From: an uncultured Bacteroidota bacterium
Lineage (GTDB): Bacteria > Bacteroidota > Bacteroidia > AKYH767-A > OLB10
Assembly (NCBI GenBank): GCA_903881665.1
Contig: CAIRUC010000111.1
Span: 68,815 to 132,814 of the forward strand
Length of the DNA: 64,000 bases
Direction: 5' to 3'
Shown: positions 9,445 to 19,943 of the stretch, piece by piece
Layout: each line of letters opens with the position of its first letter
Numbering within the stretch: position 1 is the stretch's first letter
Notes under the pieces: generated by a model
Seen by the model: only the letters and a program-made list of their open reading frames with translations
What the model was told of the DNA's origin: nothing
Database searches by the model: none
Program-made: the position numbers and the translations under genes

Positions 9445-10938
9445 TTACTTGATTTTGTTTTTCAGGAATTCGAATATTAATCGCACACCTACACCTGTAC
9501 CATTTTTTCCTCGGTAACTGTCGTTCGATTTACTGAATGCAGGTCCGGCAATATCGAAGTGCATATATGGGTAATCGGTGAAGTTCAATAGGAATCGTCC
9601 TGCAGTAATAGCACCCGCTGTAGCTCCTCCGATATTTTTCAAGTCAGCAATATCCGACTTCAATAATTCATCGTATTCGTCCCAAAGTGGAAATTCCGCT
9701 AAACGTTCATACACGTTGTTTCCTGCAATTTCTAATTCTGCACGTGTTGCATCTTCAACTTTTCCCATCGTAACAATACCGTAAGGTCCAATGGCCGCAC
9801 TTGCAGCACCAGTTAAAGTAGAAAACTCCATGACCATTTCAGGCTTCAAACTTTTTGCATAATGCAAAGCATCCGCAAGAATTAATCTTCCTTCAGCATC
9901 GGTATTTAAAACCTCTACTGTTTTTCCACTCATCATGGTAATAACATCGCCAGGTACATAGGCATTCCCATCAAGACGATTATCAGTTGCAGGAACTAAT
10001 GCAATTACATACAGAGGTAGTTTAGCTTTAGCGATAGCGTAAATTGCTCCACCAACAGCTGCACCGCCTGCCATATCACATTTCATATAATCCATTGAGT
10101 TAGGTGTAGGCTTCAAGCTCATTCCGCCTGTGTCGTATACAACACCTTTACCTACTAATACATATGGTTTTTTATTGATTGCACCTTCTGGTTTATATTC
10201 CATCACTGTGAAAGTAGGAGGGTCAATACTTCCTAAATTTACGGATAATAATCCACCCATCTTCATTTTAGTGATTTGTGCCTTGTCGAATACTGTTACT
10301 TTGAATCCGGCATCTTTGCCCATTTTCGTGAATTGCTTACCTAATTCAACAGCGTTTAAGAAAGAAACGGGTTCATTTACTAAATCGCGGGTTTTAAAGA
10401 TGGCATCGCATAGAACCGACAGCTGGTCAATCTCTTTTTGAGTAACCTCCTTGTTGAACAAACCTACTGTTGTAAGTGCGTGTTTTTCTGAACTTGCTTT
10501 GCTACGGTATTTCAGGAATTGATAATTTGAAAGAATTAATCCTTCAGTAAAGGCTAGCATCAAAGAAGGAACTACTGTTCCCATGATATTAACTTGTTCA
10601 CCTTTAACACTATTAATACGTGCTGCAATCCCAGACCCGTTCTTACGAGCGGCTTCTAATTGATGATAAGAAGGGCTCGTGCCGCCTTCGGTCATTTGCA
10701 CTATTATCAGTCTTTTATACTGGTTAATAATGATTTGCTTACGATCAGCTTTGCGTTCTTTTTTTAGGAAACTGAGTTCCTCCCGGGAAAAGAGATCAAA
10801 CGGGATGTTTTTGTCGTTGTCGGCTAAGATCACTAAGTGATCAACTTTACGGGTTGCTGACAGGCGTTTTATGGCGATATGCATAAGAAACTTTAACTTT
10901 GAGCGGCTGAAATTAAACAATGCGATCGTCATCATCAA
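9445..10938 (-). CDS. pepA: Leucyl aminopeptidase, M17 family
   Basis: VGKGVVYDTGGMSLKP, DMAGGAAV, NTDAEGRLILADAL signature; an internal start is possible. Confidence 0.93.
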   Translation of the reverse strand: MMMTIALFNFSRSKLKFLMHIAIKRLSATRKVDHLVILADNDKNIPFDLFSREELSFLKKERKADRKQIIINQYKRLIIVQMTEGGTSPSYHQLEAARKNGSGIAARINSVKGEQVNIMGTVVPSLMLAFTEGLILSNYQFLKYRSKASSEKHALTTVGLFNKEVTQKEIDQLSVLCDAIFKTRDLVNEPVSFLNAVELGKQFTKMGKDAGFKVTVFDKAQITKMKMGGLLSVNLGSIDPPTFTVMEYKPEGAINKKPYVLVGKGVVYDTGGMSLKPTPNSMDYMKCDMAGGAAVGGAIYAIAKAKLPLYVIALVPATDNRLDGNAYVPGDVITMMSGKTVEVLNTDAEGRLILADALHYAKSLKPEMVMEFSTLTGAASAAIGPYGIVTMGKVEDATRAELEIAGNNVYERLAEFPLWDEYDELLKSDIADLKNIGGATAGAITAGRFLLNFTDYPYMHFDIAGPAFSKSNDSYRGKNGTGVGVRLIFEFLKNKIK

Positions 10939-11006
10939 AAACTGAAGGCAATTGTTTTACATTTTATCCGGTATCAGGTTATCTGATAGACCTCAATTTA
11001 AAAAAT

Positions 11007-12131
11007 ATGAATAGCGATCAATTATTAAAACGGGCACTTCAATTAGAGTTTCTATCTGCCGCAGAAGGAAAATTTTTGTTTGAGCACGTTGCTACAAGTG
11101 AGTTAATGTTTGTGGCGAATGAGCTGCGTAAAATCCAGAAGCCAGAAGGCAAAGTTACCTGGATCATTGACCGTAATCTGAATACAACCAACGTGTGTAT
11201 CGCCAATTGTAAGTTTTGTAATTTCTACCGTATTCCGGGGCATGTTGAGTCGTACATCACTACTATTGAGCAGTATAAGACTAAAATCGACGAGACTTTT
11301 CGTTATGGCGGAGAGCAGCTTTTACTTCAAGGAGGACATCATCCCGACTTAGGTATCGATTATTACGCTGGTTTGTTTCGAGAGCTTAAAAAGCTTTATC
11401 CTACATTAAAACTACATTCATTAGGACCTCCTGAAATAGCACATATTGCCAAGTTGGAAGGGAAAACACATACCGAAGTATTGTCAGTATTGATGGAGGC
11501 GGGCCTTGATTCCTTGCCTGGACCAGGTGCTGAAATCTTAAACGATAGAGTTCGAAGAATTATTTCTAAAGGTAAATGCAGCGGAAGAGAATGGCTGGAT
11601 GTTATGAGAGCGGCGCATAAGCTAGGATTAACTACATCGGCAACTATGATGTTCGGCCATGTTGAAACCTTGGACGAGCGATTTGAACACCTTGAATTGA
11701 TTCGTCAGGTGCAGAGTGAAAAGCCTGCGCATGCAAAAGGATTTATTGCATTTATTCCTTGGCCTTTTCAAGATGAAGGAACGATGTTGCGTAGAGTAAA
11801 AGGCGTAAGAAATGATGTTACCGGAGATGAGTATATTCGTATGGTTGCGATGAGTCGTATTATGCTTCCAAATATTGAAAATATTCAAGCTTCATGGTTA
11901 ACAGTGGGCAAGGCAGTCGCTCAAGTTTGTCTTCACTCAGGCGCAAACGATTTTGGATCTATTATGATTGAAGAAAATGTAGTGTCGGCCGCGGGAGCTC
12001 CTCATCGATTTACAGCAGAAGGTATTCAGACGGCCATACGAGAAGCTGGCTTTGTGCCTCAACTCAGAAATCAACAATATGAATATCGTGCTTTACCAGA
12101 GTTTATGGAACAGCAAGTGATTAACTATTAA
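11007..12131 (+). CDS. mqnC: Radical SAM dehypoxanthine futalosine cyclase (MqnC)
   Basis: CIANCKFCNF radical SAM cluster, GGEQLLLQGGHHPDLGIDYY, MMFGHVET, MIEENVVSAAGA; ATG at 11007 preferred over 10920. Confidence 0.88.
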   Translation: MNSDQLLKRALQLEFLSAAEGKFLFEHVATSELMFVANELRKIQKPEGKVTWIIDRNLNTTNVCIANCKFCNFYRIPGHVESYITTIEQYKTKIDETFRYGGEQLLLQGGHHPDLGIDYYAGLFRELKKLYPTLKLHSLGPPEIAHIAKLEGKTHTEVLSVLMEAGLDSLPGPGAEILNDRVRRIISKGKCSGREWLDVMRAAHKLGLTTSATMMFGHVETLDERFEHLELIRQVQSEKPAHAKGFIAFIPWPFQDEGTMLRRVKGVRNDVTGDEYIRMVAMSRIMLPNIENIQASWLTVGKAVAQVCLHSGANDFGSIMIEENVVSAAGAPHRFTAEGIQTAIREAGFVPQLRNQQYEYRALPEFMEQQVINY

Positions 12132-12140
12132 TAAAAATTA

Positions 12141-14774
12141 ATGTATATATCTTTCGATGTGCTAATGAATAATATCCGATCTTTTAGTGTTTCTGTTTTA
12201 ACGGCCGTTCTTGTTCTGGCCGCATGCTTTACTGCGAATGCTACCCATAATAGGGCAGGGGAGATTACTTATCGAAAAATTTCAAACCTTTTATACGAGG
12301 TAAAAATTGTTACATATACAAAAACATCGAGTCCTGCCGATCGTCCCGAGTTGGAGTTTTGGTGGGGTGATGGATCTCGCGATACCATCCCTCGTCAAAG
12401 TATTAATTTTAATGTAGGGCCCGATATTCAACGTAATATATATGTTGGTGTTCATACCTATCCTGGTAATGGAAGTTATACAATGTATTTCCTTGATGAA
12501 AATAGAAATGCAGATATCGTTAATATGCCTGGCTCGGTAAATCTTCCGTTTTACGTAGAAACCAAATTGGTGATTTCTCCGGTGATTTCAACTAATAACT
12601 CGCCGAACTTATTGCAAGCGCCTATCGACAATGGTGCGGTAGGACAAATATTTCTTCATAACCCAAATGCATTCGATCCCGATGGAGATAGTTTGTCGTA
12701 TGAGTTAGTGGCATGTAAAGGTGTCGGTGGTCAAGCAATTCCTACATTTAGTTATCCCGCTGCCAATAATTCGTTTACGTTAGATGCTGTAACAGGTGAT
12801 TTAATATGGGATAGTCCTCAAACAATTGGAGAGTATAATGTAGCCATGATTATTCGCGAATGGAGAAATATTCCAGGAATAGGTTTGCTGAATATCGGAT
12901 ATGTAACGCGCGATATGCAGATTACTATTTATCCTCCCGTAAATCAGCCTCCAGTTATTGCAACAGTAAATGATACTTGTGTTGAAGCGGGAACTGTTTT
13001 ATCTTTTATTGTATCTGCAATTGAACCAAATGGGGAGTTAATTACAATGAGTGCTACGGGTGGTCCTTTTGTTACAAATAACAATCCCGCAACATTTACC
13101 TCAACACCAACTGTGGGTGCGGCAACAGGCACCTTTCTTTGGAATACCGACTGTTCGCATGTGCGCAAAAGCAAATACACAGTGGTCTTTAAAGCTATCG
13201 ATAATAATCCCGGAGTTCAATTGGTAGATCTTGAACAAATGTTTATCACTGTTGTAGCCCCATCACCTAAGAATCCTTTTGCAACTGCGCTTGGAAATGG
13301 TTTAGTGTTGAATTGGGATACTTGCGTGTGTGCTGAAGCAGTGGGATATCAAATTTATCGACGCGCAGGTTCCTATGGATTTACTCCCAGCTCTTGTGAA
13401 ACAGGAGTGCCGGCTTATACGGGTTATACGCTCATAGGACAAACCAATGGATTTTCCTCAACTACATTTACTGACAATAATAATGGTGTTGGTTTAGCTC
13501 CTGCTGTTCAATATTGTTATATGGTGGTTGCTGTGTTTTCTGATGGCGCTCAAAGTTATGCTTCCGTAGAGTTTTGCGGTAAATTGATTAGGGATCTTCC
13601 TGTGATAACGAATGTAGATGTGAATTCAACTTCTGCAATAAATGGAACAATGTATGTGGCTTGGGGAAAACCTACTCAACTTGATTTCACTCAAACACCG
13701 GGGCCGTTTCGTTACATTTTGCAACGTGCCGATGCAAGTGGAAACTATGTGGATGTTGTTACGAAAAATAATTTGAATGACACGACTTATAATGATGCTA
13801 CATTGAATACTTCGGCTATTCAGTACCGCTATAAAGTGCAATTGTGGAATGATACACCAGGAAATATATTTTTGATTGGCACAACACAAGTGGCCAATAA
13901 TGTGTTTTTAGCAGTAGCGCCCGGTGATCAGAAAAATAATTTAACATGGAACTTTGATGTTCCTTGGACGAACACTTTTTATGAAATTTATAGAGAAGGT
14001 CCTCCGAATTTATTTGCTTTAATAGGAAGTTCTACAAATCAAACGTATGTTGATAATACATTGCAAAATGGAGTTAACTATTGTTATTATGTAAAAGCAT
14101 TTGGTTCGTATTTAGATACAGGACTAGTAAATCCAATAATTAATAAATCTCAAATTGCATGCGGAACACCGGTTGATAATGAGCCTCCGTGTACTCCGGT
14201 TTTTGCAAATAACGGAAGTTGTTCGTTGTTAAAAGATACGATGAGTTGGGTAATTGATTCAACTTGCGCAGCTGACATTGCTAGTTACCAAATGTATTTT
14301 ATGCCAACAGGCGAAACTGTTTATCAGTTTGTTTATACAACCGGGCCTGCTATTTCTTCATATGTTTATAGTAATCCTAAATCTATTTCGGGCTGCTACT
14401 ATATAACAGCAACAGATTCTGCAGGTAATATTAGTGCCGCCAGTGATACTTTTTGCATCGATCCTTGTCCAAATTATGAATTGCCAAATGTGTTTACACC
14501 AGATGGAGATAATATTAACGATTTATACCACCCCATACTTCCTTATAGAGATGTGAAAGACGTTGAAATGAAGATATATAATCGTTGGGGAGGAGTTTTG
14601 TTTGAAACAATCGATCCTAATATTAACTGGAACGGAAAGAAAAAGAATGATGGAGAAGAAGCAACCGACGGGGTGTATTTTTATATCTGCACGGTGAATG
14701 AATTTACTCCTAACGGTGATGTGTTGCCGAGAAGATTACACGGAACAATTCAATTGATCAGAGGGAAGAAATAA
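12141..14774 (+). CDS. Large secreted protein with Fn3-like modules and gliding-motility-type (type B) T9SS C-terminal domain
   Basis: Signal peptide; DPDGDSLSYELV; C-terminal LPNVFTPDGDNINDLYHPI...MKIYNRWGGVLFET...WNGKKKNDGEEATDGVYFYI. Confidence 0.9.
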   Translation: MYISFDVLMNNIRSFSVSVLTAVLVLAACFTANATHNRAGEITYRKISNLLYEVKIVTYTKTSSPADRPELEFWWGDGSRDTIPRQSINFNVGPDIQRNIYVGVHTYPGNGSYTMYFLDENRNADIVNMPGSVNLPFYVETKLVISPVISTNNSPNLLQAPIDNGAVGQIFLHNPNAFDPDGDSLSYELVACKGVGGQAIPTFSYPAANNSFTLDAVTGDLIWDSPQTIGEYNVAMIIREWRNIPGIGLLNIGYVTRDMQITIYPPVNQPPVIATVNDTCVEAGTVLSFIVSAIEPNGELITMSATGGPFVTNNNPATFTSTPTVGAATGTFLWNTDCSHVRKSKYTVVFKAIDNNPGVQLVDLEQMFITVVAPSPKNPFATALGNGLVLNWDTCVCAEAVGYQIYRRAGSYGFTPSSCETGVPAYTGYTLIGQTNGFSSTTFTDNNNGVGLAPAVQYCYMVVAVFSDGAQSYASVEFCGKLIRDLPVITNVDVNSTSAINGTMYVAWGKPTQLDFTQTPGPFRYILQRADASGNYVDVVTKNNLNDTTYNDATLNTSAIQYRYKVQLWNDTPGNIFLIGTTQVANNVFLAVAPGDQKNNLTWNFDVPWTNTFYEIYREGPPNLFALIGSSTNQTYVDNTLQNGVNYCYYVKAFGSYLDTGLVNPIINKSQIACGTPVDNEPPCTPVFANNGSCSLLKDTMSWVIDSTCAADIASYQMYFMPTGETVYQFVYTTGPAISSYVYSNPKSISGCYYITATDSAGNISAASDTFCIDPCPNYELPNVFTPDGDNINDLYHPILPYRDVKDVEMKIYNRWGGVLFETIDPNINWNGKKKNDGEEATDGVYFYICTVNEFTPNGDVLPRRLHGTIQLIRGKK

Positions 14775-14775
14775 A

Positions 14776-15513
14776 ATGAAAATACTTGGAGTTATTCCAG
14801 CGCGATATGCGTCCACTCGTTTTCCAGGAAAGCCTTTAGCAATAATCAATGGCAAGCCGATGGTGCAAAGAGTTTACGAGCAAGCCATGAACGCTAATCT
14901 TGCCGAAGTGGTGGTTGCTACCGACGATGAGAGAATTGCAGATGCGGTGAAAAGTTTTGGAGGAAATGTTGTGATGACGGCTGCCAATCATCCGAGTGGT
15001 ACTGATCGTTGCGCTGAGGCAATGGCGAAGTATAAATCGGGATGGGATGCAGTAATAAACATTCAAGGTGATGAACCTTATATTCAGCCTAATCAGATAA
15101 ATATTCTCGTAAATCTTTTGCAAAGGAAAGATGTCGAAATTGGAACGTTAGTGAAATGTATTAGTCAAACGGAAGAATTATTAAACGTTAATACGCCTAA
15201 AGTTGTAATAGATGCTTTAGGTAATGCACTTTATTTTAGTCGCCAGTCGATACCTTATAAGAAGGGTGAAGAATTTGCCGAATGGATAAAACAGCATACG
15301 TATTTTAAGCATATTGGAATTTATGGATATAAAGCCGATGTTTTGCTCAAATTGACGCAACTAAAACAGAGTGCTTTGGAGGTCGCCGAATCTTTAGAAC
15401 AGCTCCGTTGGCTCGAAAACGGGTACCGCATTTCAACCGGAATTACGGCTGAGGAAACCATCGCTATAGATACTCCTGATGATTTATTAAAAGCACAATC
15501 ATTTGAATTTTAA
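14776..15513 (+). CDS. kdsB: 3-deoxy-manno-octulosonate cytidylyltransferase
   Basis: MKILGVIPARYASTRFPGKPL, ATDDERI, INIQGDEPYI, HIGIYGY. Confidence 0.95.
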   Translation: MKILGVIPARYASTRFPGKPLAIINGKPMVQRVYEQAMNANLAEVVVATDDERIADAVKSFGGNVVMTAANHPSGTDRCAEAMAKYKSGWDAVINIQGDEPYIQPNQINILVNLLQRKDVEIGTLVKCISQTEELLNVNTPKVVIDALGNALYFSRQSIPYKKGEEFAEWIKQHTYFKHIGIYGYKADVLLKLTQLKQSALEVAESLEQLRWLENGYRISTGITAEETIAIDTPDDLLKAQSFEF

Positions 15514-15595
15514 TTAATTAACAGATAAATTGTTGATTTCTTGGGCATTCTACGTTCTAGTTATTATCTTAGCAGCTACCAATTAAAACCATAGA

Positions 15596-16804
15596 GTGCG
15601 TATCAACCAATATATAAGCGAATTACTATTTACGAATGACTGCGTAATTATACCTGGTTTGGGTGGATTCGTGGCCAATACGCGTAGTGCATTTTTAAAT
15701 CCTGCACAACATACTTTCTCGCCTCCAACTAAGAAAATCGCCTTCAATGCAAGTCTTCGTGTAAACGATGGTCTACTCGCGCATTATGTAAGTAGAAATG
15801 GAGGAGTGACTTATCAAGAAGCAATTAACGCTATACAGCTTTATGTGGATGATATTTTCCGATTATTAGCGATTGGCGAAAAAATAGAAATACAGAATGT
15901 CGGTTCTATTTCATTAGATATAGAACAGCATATACAATTTGAACCAGATGCGTCTACGAATTTCTTAATGGATTCGTTTGGTTTAACTACGGTTCATTCA
16001 CCAGCAATTAAACGTGAAGCGATTACCGCTTCCCCTTTGAAAAAGGTTGTGAAGAAAGAATTGCCGCAAATTGGCGATACTAAAAAGCGTCAAGGTTGGA
16101 GATTGTTAGAGTTAGTTCCTGCTGCTGCAGTATTAGCAATACTGATTTTTAATCCAAACGTAATTCAGAAGTTAAATACGAATTTGGCAAACGTTATTCC
16201 ATTTGATGTTACTTCAACAGCGCCTGTAACTGCTGCAAAGAAAGCAGCGAATTATACTCGTTTTGCAGAAAAGGATACCGCAATTGTTGATAGTTCTATA
16301 GTAACTACCAATACATTGTCGGCAGCTACATCAGTTACTACTCCGGAAGTGATTATCGCCCCTTCATCAACAAATGATCTTACTGCCGAATTAAATCAGC
16401 AATTGATTGATGCGAAAGCGAAGTTGATGCAACAAGCATTCGATAAAGAAGTAGATGCGGCAACGAATGATATACTTGCAGCCGAGAAAAAATCAAAATC
16501 TACAGCTGAAGCAATTCATACTGCAACCAATGCTCACGAAAAGGCTGAAATAGTTAAAGAATCAACAATTTCTGCTTCAAAGAAATATAATGTTATCGGT
16601 GGTTGTTTTTCAGTGGAGGATAATGCAAACAAATACGTTACAGACGCTAAATTGAAAGGATTGCACGCTTCTGTAATTGGTAAGAATGCGAAAGGTATGT
16701 GGATGGTAAGTTTGTTTACAGGTAATTCTCAATCAGAGGCGCAATCGCAATTATCGGCTATCAAGTCAAGCTTCCAGCAAAATGCGTGGTTGTTTAAGAA
16801 TTAA
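15596..16804 (+). CDS. HU (CCDC81-type)-SPOR domain membrane protein
   Basis: N-terminal ISELLFTNDCVIIPGLGGFVANTRSA...FNASLRVNDGLLAHYVSRNGGVTYQEA; TM LELVPAAAVLAILIF; C-terminal SPOR-like YNVIGGCFSVEDNANKYV...; GTG start. Confidence 0.8.
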   Translation: MRINQYISELLFTNDCVIIPGLGGFVANTRSAFLNPAQHTFSPPTKKIAFNASLRVNDGLLAHYVSRNGGVTYQEAINAIQLYVDDIFRLLAIGEKIEIQNVGSISLDIEQHIQFEPDASTNFLMDSFGLTTVHSPAIKREAITASPLKKVVKKELPQIGDTKKRQGWRLLELVPAAAVLAILIFNPNVIQKLNTNLANVIPFDVTSTAPVTAAKKAANYTRFAEKDTAIVDSSIVTTNTLSAATSVTTPEVIIAPSSTNDLTAELNQQLIDAKAKLMQQAFDKEVDAATNDILAAEKKSKSTAEAIHTATNAHEKAEIVKESTISASKKYNVIGGCFSVEDNANKYVTDAKLKGLHASVIGKNAKGMWMVSLFTGNSQSEAQSQLSAIKSSFQQNAWLFKN

Positions 16805-16830
16805 AAAGTAGACAAAACGAAATGAAATAC

Positions 16831-16857
16831 ATCCCGGCTAATAGTCGGGATTTTTTT
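16831..16857 (+). terminator. Rho-independent terminator
   Basis: atcccg/cgggat stem with T-run, nested within tagacaaaa/ttttgtcta. Confidence 0.7.
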
Positions 16858-16902
16858 GTCTATTTTTTTCGTTTGAAAAATCTATTTACTTTCATTGTTT
16901 AA

Positions 16903-19104
16903 TTGATTACTATGAAATACCTATCAACTTTATTCATCGCACTATTATTTCCGATATTATCTTTTGCGGGAATTTCTCTTAGTGTTACGTCTTATAGTTC
17001 ATGTGGAGCACCAACAGGTAAAATAGAGGCTTATGTTACGGGGATAGCCCCTTTTGTCTATATGTGGAGTACTGGTTCTACAATGCCGTATATTGATAAT
17101 TTATACCCCGGAACCTATACTTTATATGTTACCGATGCAAACGGATTATTAGATAGCGCCTCAGTGGTTGTTGCAAATGCACCATTTGTTACGGGTGTAG
17201 ATCTATCCTATTACAGTGGAATAACACAAACTATTGGTTGGCCTTGTCCTCAACAATGTAATGGAAGAGTATTTGTGCATACAGAATCTTCAAATGCTAC
17301 CTTGCCAATAACTGCAAGTTTAGGTATGGGTAGTTCAAATCAATCGAGCCAAATGTTTTTTGATAATATAAATAATTTGTGGGTGGTTGAGAATGTGTGC
17401 GAAAATGATAATGTGGAAGTCCAATTTGTAGATGCTAATGGATGTCCCGGAACCTCAAGTGTGATGATGGCAATTGGTGCCAGTCACTATCTTGATAGTA
17501 TAAACATAGTGCCAAGTTGTTTGTCGCAAGCGACGGGAAAAATTAGGTTTTTTAATTCGAGCACATCGTCAATTCTTAATACAGTTACAATAGCAGGTCC
17601 TTCTGGGACGCTCGTTTTGCAAATGGGATCGGTGTCACTTACATTCGATAACTTATTGCCTGGTACCTATAATGTTACTCTTTTACGCCCATCATGGGTA
17701 ACTTGCGATTCTATCTTTAATGTAGTTGTTCCCGATTTGGGTGCTAACTGCGGACTAATTGAAGGGGAGGTGATAATGGATTCTATTTATAATTGTTCAA
17801 TTGATGCAAATGAGCAGCCTATTCCTGGACAAATTGTAGAAATAACTCCTGGAAATTATTATGCAACTACAAATGCCTCCGGACATTATAAGGTGAACCT
17901 TCCTTATGGCACTTATCAAGTACGTTCAATTGGAAATACTGAGCTAGAGCCTGTATGTGTTCAGTCGGGATTGGTATTAAGTGCCGGTAACGATACTATA
18001 AGTAATATTGTTTTAGGTGATACAATAAAAATACACATTGACGCATCCGTTAGTATTACAATGGGGCCGATTCGTCCTGGTTTTAATCATGATGATTATA
18101 TCAATGTGAGTAATAATTCATGGGCAGACTCATTAAACCCGGTTATAAATGTGGTGTATGATTCGCAATTAACATTAACTAATTGTCCTTTACCCTATAC
18201 TTTAATATCTGCTAACGAAATTCAAATTCATTTGCCGATGGTCGCTGCTCATGAGAATTATTCATTAATTTTAACTTATAGCGTTCCTTCAAATCCTAAT
18301 CTAATTGGAGTAACAATTGGAACAAGCGTCTCATTGTCAGCTGTTGCAAATGATGAGATTAGTGCTAATAATTTGGATAATGATATTAGAGTTGTAACCG
18401 GAAGTTTTGATCCGAACGAAATATTAGTATCGCCACGTAACGACCCGAATAACTATTATTTCATGGATGTAGATACAGCAATGAACTACACAATCTATTT
18501 TCAAAATACAGGAACTGATACTGCTTTCAATATAGTTGTAGTTGATTCACTGGATCAACATTTAATCCCTTCAACATTTGAAATGTTAGCGTCTTCGCAT
18601 CCTTGTCATTATGATCTATCCGGACAACATACATTAAGGTTTTATTTCGATAATATTTTATTGCCAGATAGCAATGTAAATGAACCAATGAGCCATGGAT
18701 ATTTAAAGTATAAAATCAAACCGCAATTATATCTGCCATTAAATCCATATTTGATCAATAACCGCGGTGATATTTATTTCGATTTTAATCCTGCAGTTCA
18801 GACCAATACTGTGGTTTCTGCCATGGTTTCATCTGTTGGTTTAAATGAACAAAATAACGTGCAATTTAAAGTGCAACCGAATCCTCTTCACGATAAATTA
18901 GAATTTATTTGTAGTGCTCAAGTTAAAATTAATTCAATACATATATTCGATATGCAAGGAAGATTAGTATATGACAGAAATTTCCATGCAAAATCAGTAG
19001 ACGTTGGTGATTTGTTGCCTGGCTTGTATTCAATCAGAATTGAGTACCAGTACCCAGATTTACCGGAGGTACATGCTTCTGTTTTTTCATTTTCGAAAAT
19101 TTAA
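16903..19104 (+). CDS. T9SS type A sorting domain protein with SprB-like repeat and DUF11-like domain
   Basis: N-terminal SprB-like CGAPTGKIEAYVTGIAPFVYMWSTGSTMPYIDNLYPGTYTLYVTDANG; NYTIYFQNTGTDTAFNIVVVDSLD; C-terminal VQPNPLHDKLEF...IHIFDMQGRLVY...LLPGLYSIRI; ORF track start includes MITM. Confidence 0.85.
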   Translation: MITMKYLSTLFIALLFPILSFAGISLSVTSYSSCGAPTGKIEAYVTGIAPFVYMWSTGSTMPYIDNLYPGTYTLYVTDANGLLDSASVVVANAPFVTGVDLSYYSGITQTIGWPCPQQCNGRVFVHTESSNATLPITASLGMGSSNQSSQMFFDNINNLWVVENVCENDNVEVQFVDANGCPGTSSVMMAIGASHYLDSINIVPSCLSQATGKIRFFNSSTSSILNTVTIAGPSGTLVLQMGSVSLTFDNLLPGTYNVTLLRPSWVTCDSIFNVVVPDLGANCGLIEGEVIMDSIYNCSIDANEQPIPGQIVEITPGNYYATTNASGHYKVNLPYGTYQVRSIGNTELEPVCVQSGLVLSAGNDTISNIVLGDTIKIHIDASVSITMGPIRPGFNHDDYINVSNNSWADSLNPVINVVYDSQLTLTNCPLPYTLISANEIQIHLPMVAAHENYSLILTYSVPSNPNLIGVTIGTSVSLSAVANDEISANNLDNDIRVVTGSFDPNEILVSPRNDPNNYYFMDVDTAMNYTIYFQNTGTDTAFNIVVVDSLDQHLIPSTFEMLASSHPCHYDLSGQHTLRFYFDNILLPDSNVNEPMSHGYLKYKIKPQLYLPLNPYLINNRGDIYFDFNPAVQTNTVVSAMVSSVGLNEQNNVQFKVQPNPLHDKLEFICSAQVKINSIHIFDMQGRLVYDRNFHAKSVDVGDLLPGLYSIRIEYQYPDLPEVHASVFSFSKI

Positions 19105-19151
19105 TTGTTGTTCCATCAAATATTATTTAGTTAAAATCAATCACTCATAAT

Positions 19152-19646
19152 ATGAAAGAGAAAGTTTCACTTGATACAATAGCAAAAGCAATAACCGCTA
19201 TGTTATTTGCTATTTTTTTGTCGATTGCTTGTTCTTTAATGAAAGATGGTATGGCCGATAAAATGCCCATGAGGGTTGCCATTTTTATTTCAGTACTATT
19301 TTTATTAACTATTGTTTTTTCTTGGGGCTTTCATCCTACTGCATATGAAGTCGACGATGATGCACTTCTGATTCATCGTCCTTTTGGGGCGCTAAAAATT
19401 AATAAAAATAAAATTGTAAATATTGAATCGATCGACGCTGCCCAATTGCGCTTCGGTATGAGACTGTTTGCTTCAGGAGGTTTCTTCGGATATTTCGGCT
19501 TATACACTTCTAAAGCTATTGGTAGATATTATCGTTATACGGGGCACTCTAAAAACCTGCTTATGATTGTAATTGATAAGAGGAAATATGTGATAGGGCC
19601 GGATTCGGAAACTTTCGCGGAAGCTATATTGGATTTAGGGCGATAA
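19152..19646 (+). CDS. Membrane protein with bacterial PH-like domain
   Basis: Two N-terminal TM helices, then AYEVDDDALLIHRPFGALKINKNKIVNIESID typical of bacterial PH domains. Confidence 0.6.
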   Translation: MKEKVSLDTIAKAITAMLFAIFLSIACSLMKDGMADKMPMRVAIFISVLFLLTIVFSWGFHPTAYEVDDDALLIHRPFGALKINKNKIVNIESIDAAQLRFGMRLFASGGFFGYFGLYTSKAIGRYYRYTGHSKNLLMIVIDKRKYVIGPDSETFAEAILDLGR

Positions 19647-19738
19647 TGTCAATCCTTCGAGTTTTGGGTGAGGATGATTGGTGTTTAACTCCGGGGAGAT
19701 GATAGCTGGTAGAAGATTGGGTTAATAATGGGGTGAAA

Positions 19739-19879
19739 TTATTCGTCCGAATCAAATAAAGATTCAGGTTTGTAACCCAAATCAATTTCTTGGAGTAGTT
19801 GCATGTATACTTTTTGTAAGAATTTTTTTAATAATGTCTCTCTTGATTCAGGATGTAATTGTTTAATGCTTTTCGCCAA
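19739..19879 (-). CDS. Short ORF or gene remnant (46 aa)
   Basis: TTG start; LAKSIKQLHPESRETLLKKFLQKVYMQLLQEIDLGYKPESLFDSDE*; not in the ORF track. Confidence 0.25.
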   Translation of the reverse strand: MAKSIKQLHPESRETLLKKFLQKVYMQLLQEIDLGYKPESLFDSDE

Positions 19880-19943
19880 CTTTTAGCGATTATTTTTTTT
19901 GTGCTTTACGACGAGGAATACTTGAATGTATGATTGGATATAG

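Noticed and set aside
10920-11006. 29-aa N-terminal extension of MqnC
   Set aside because: Overlaps the divergent M17 peptidase start; ATG at 11007 matches the expected MqnC N-terminus.
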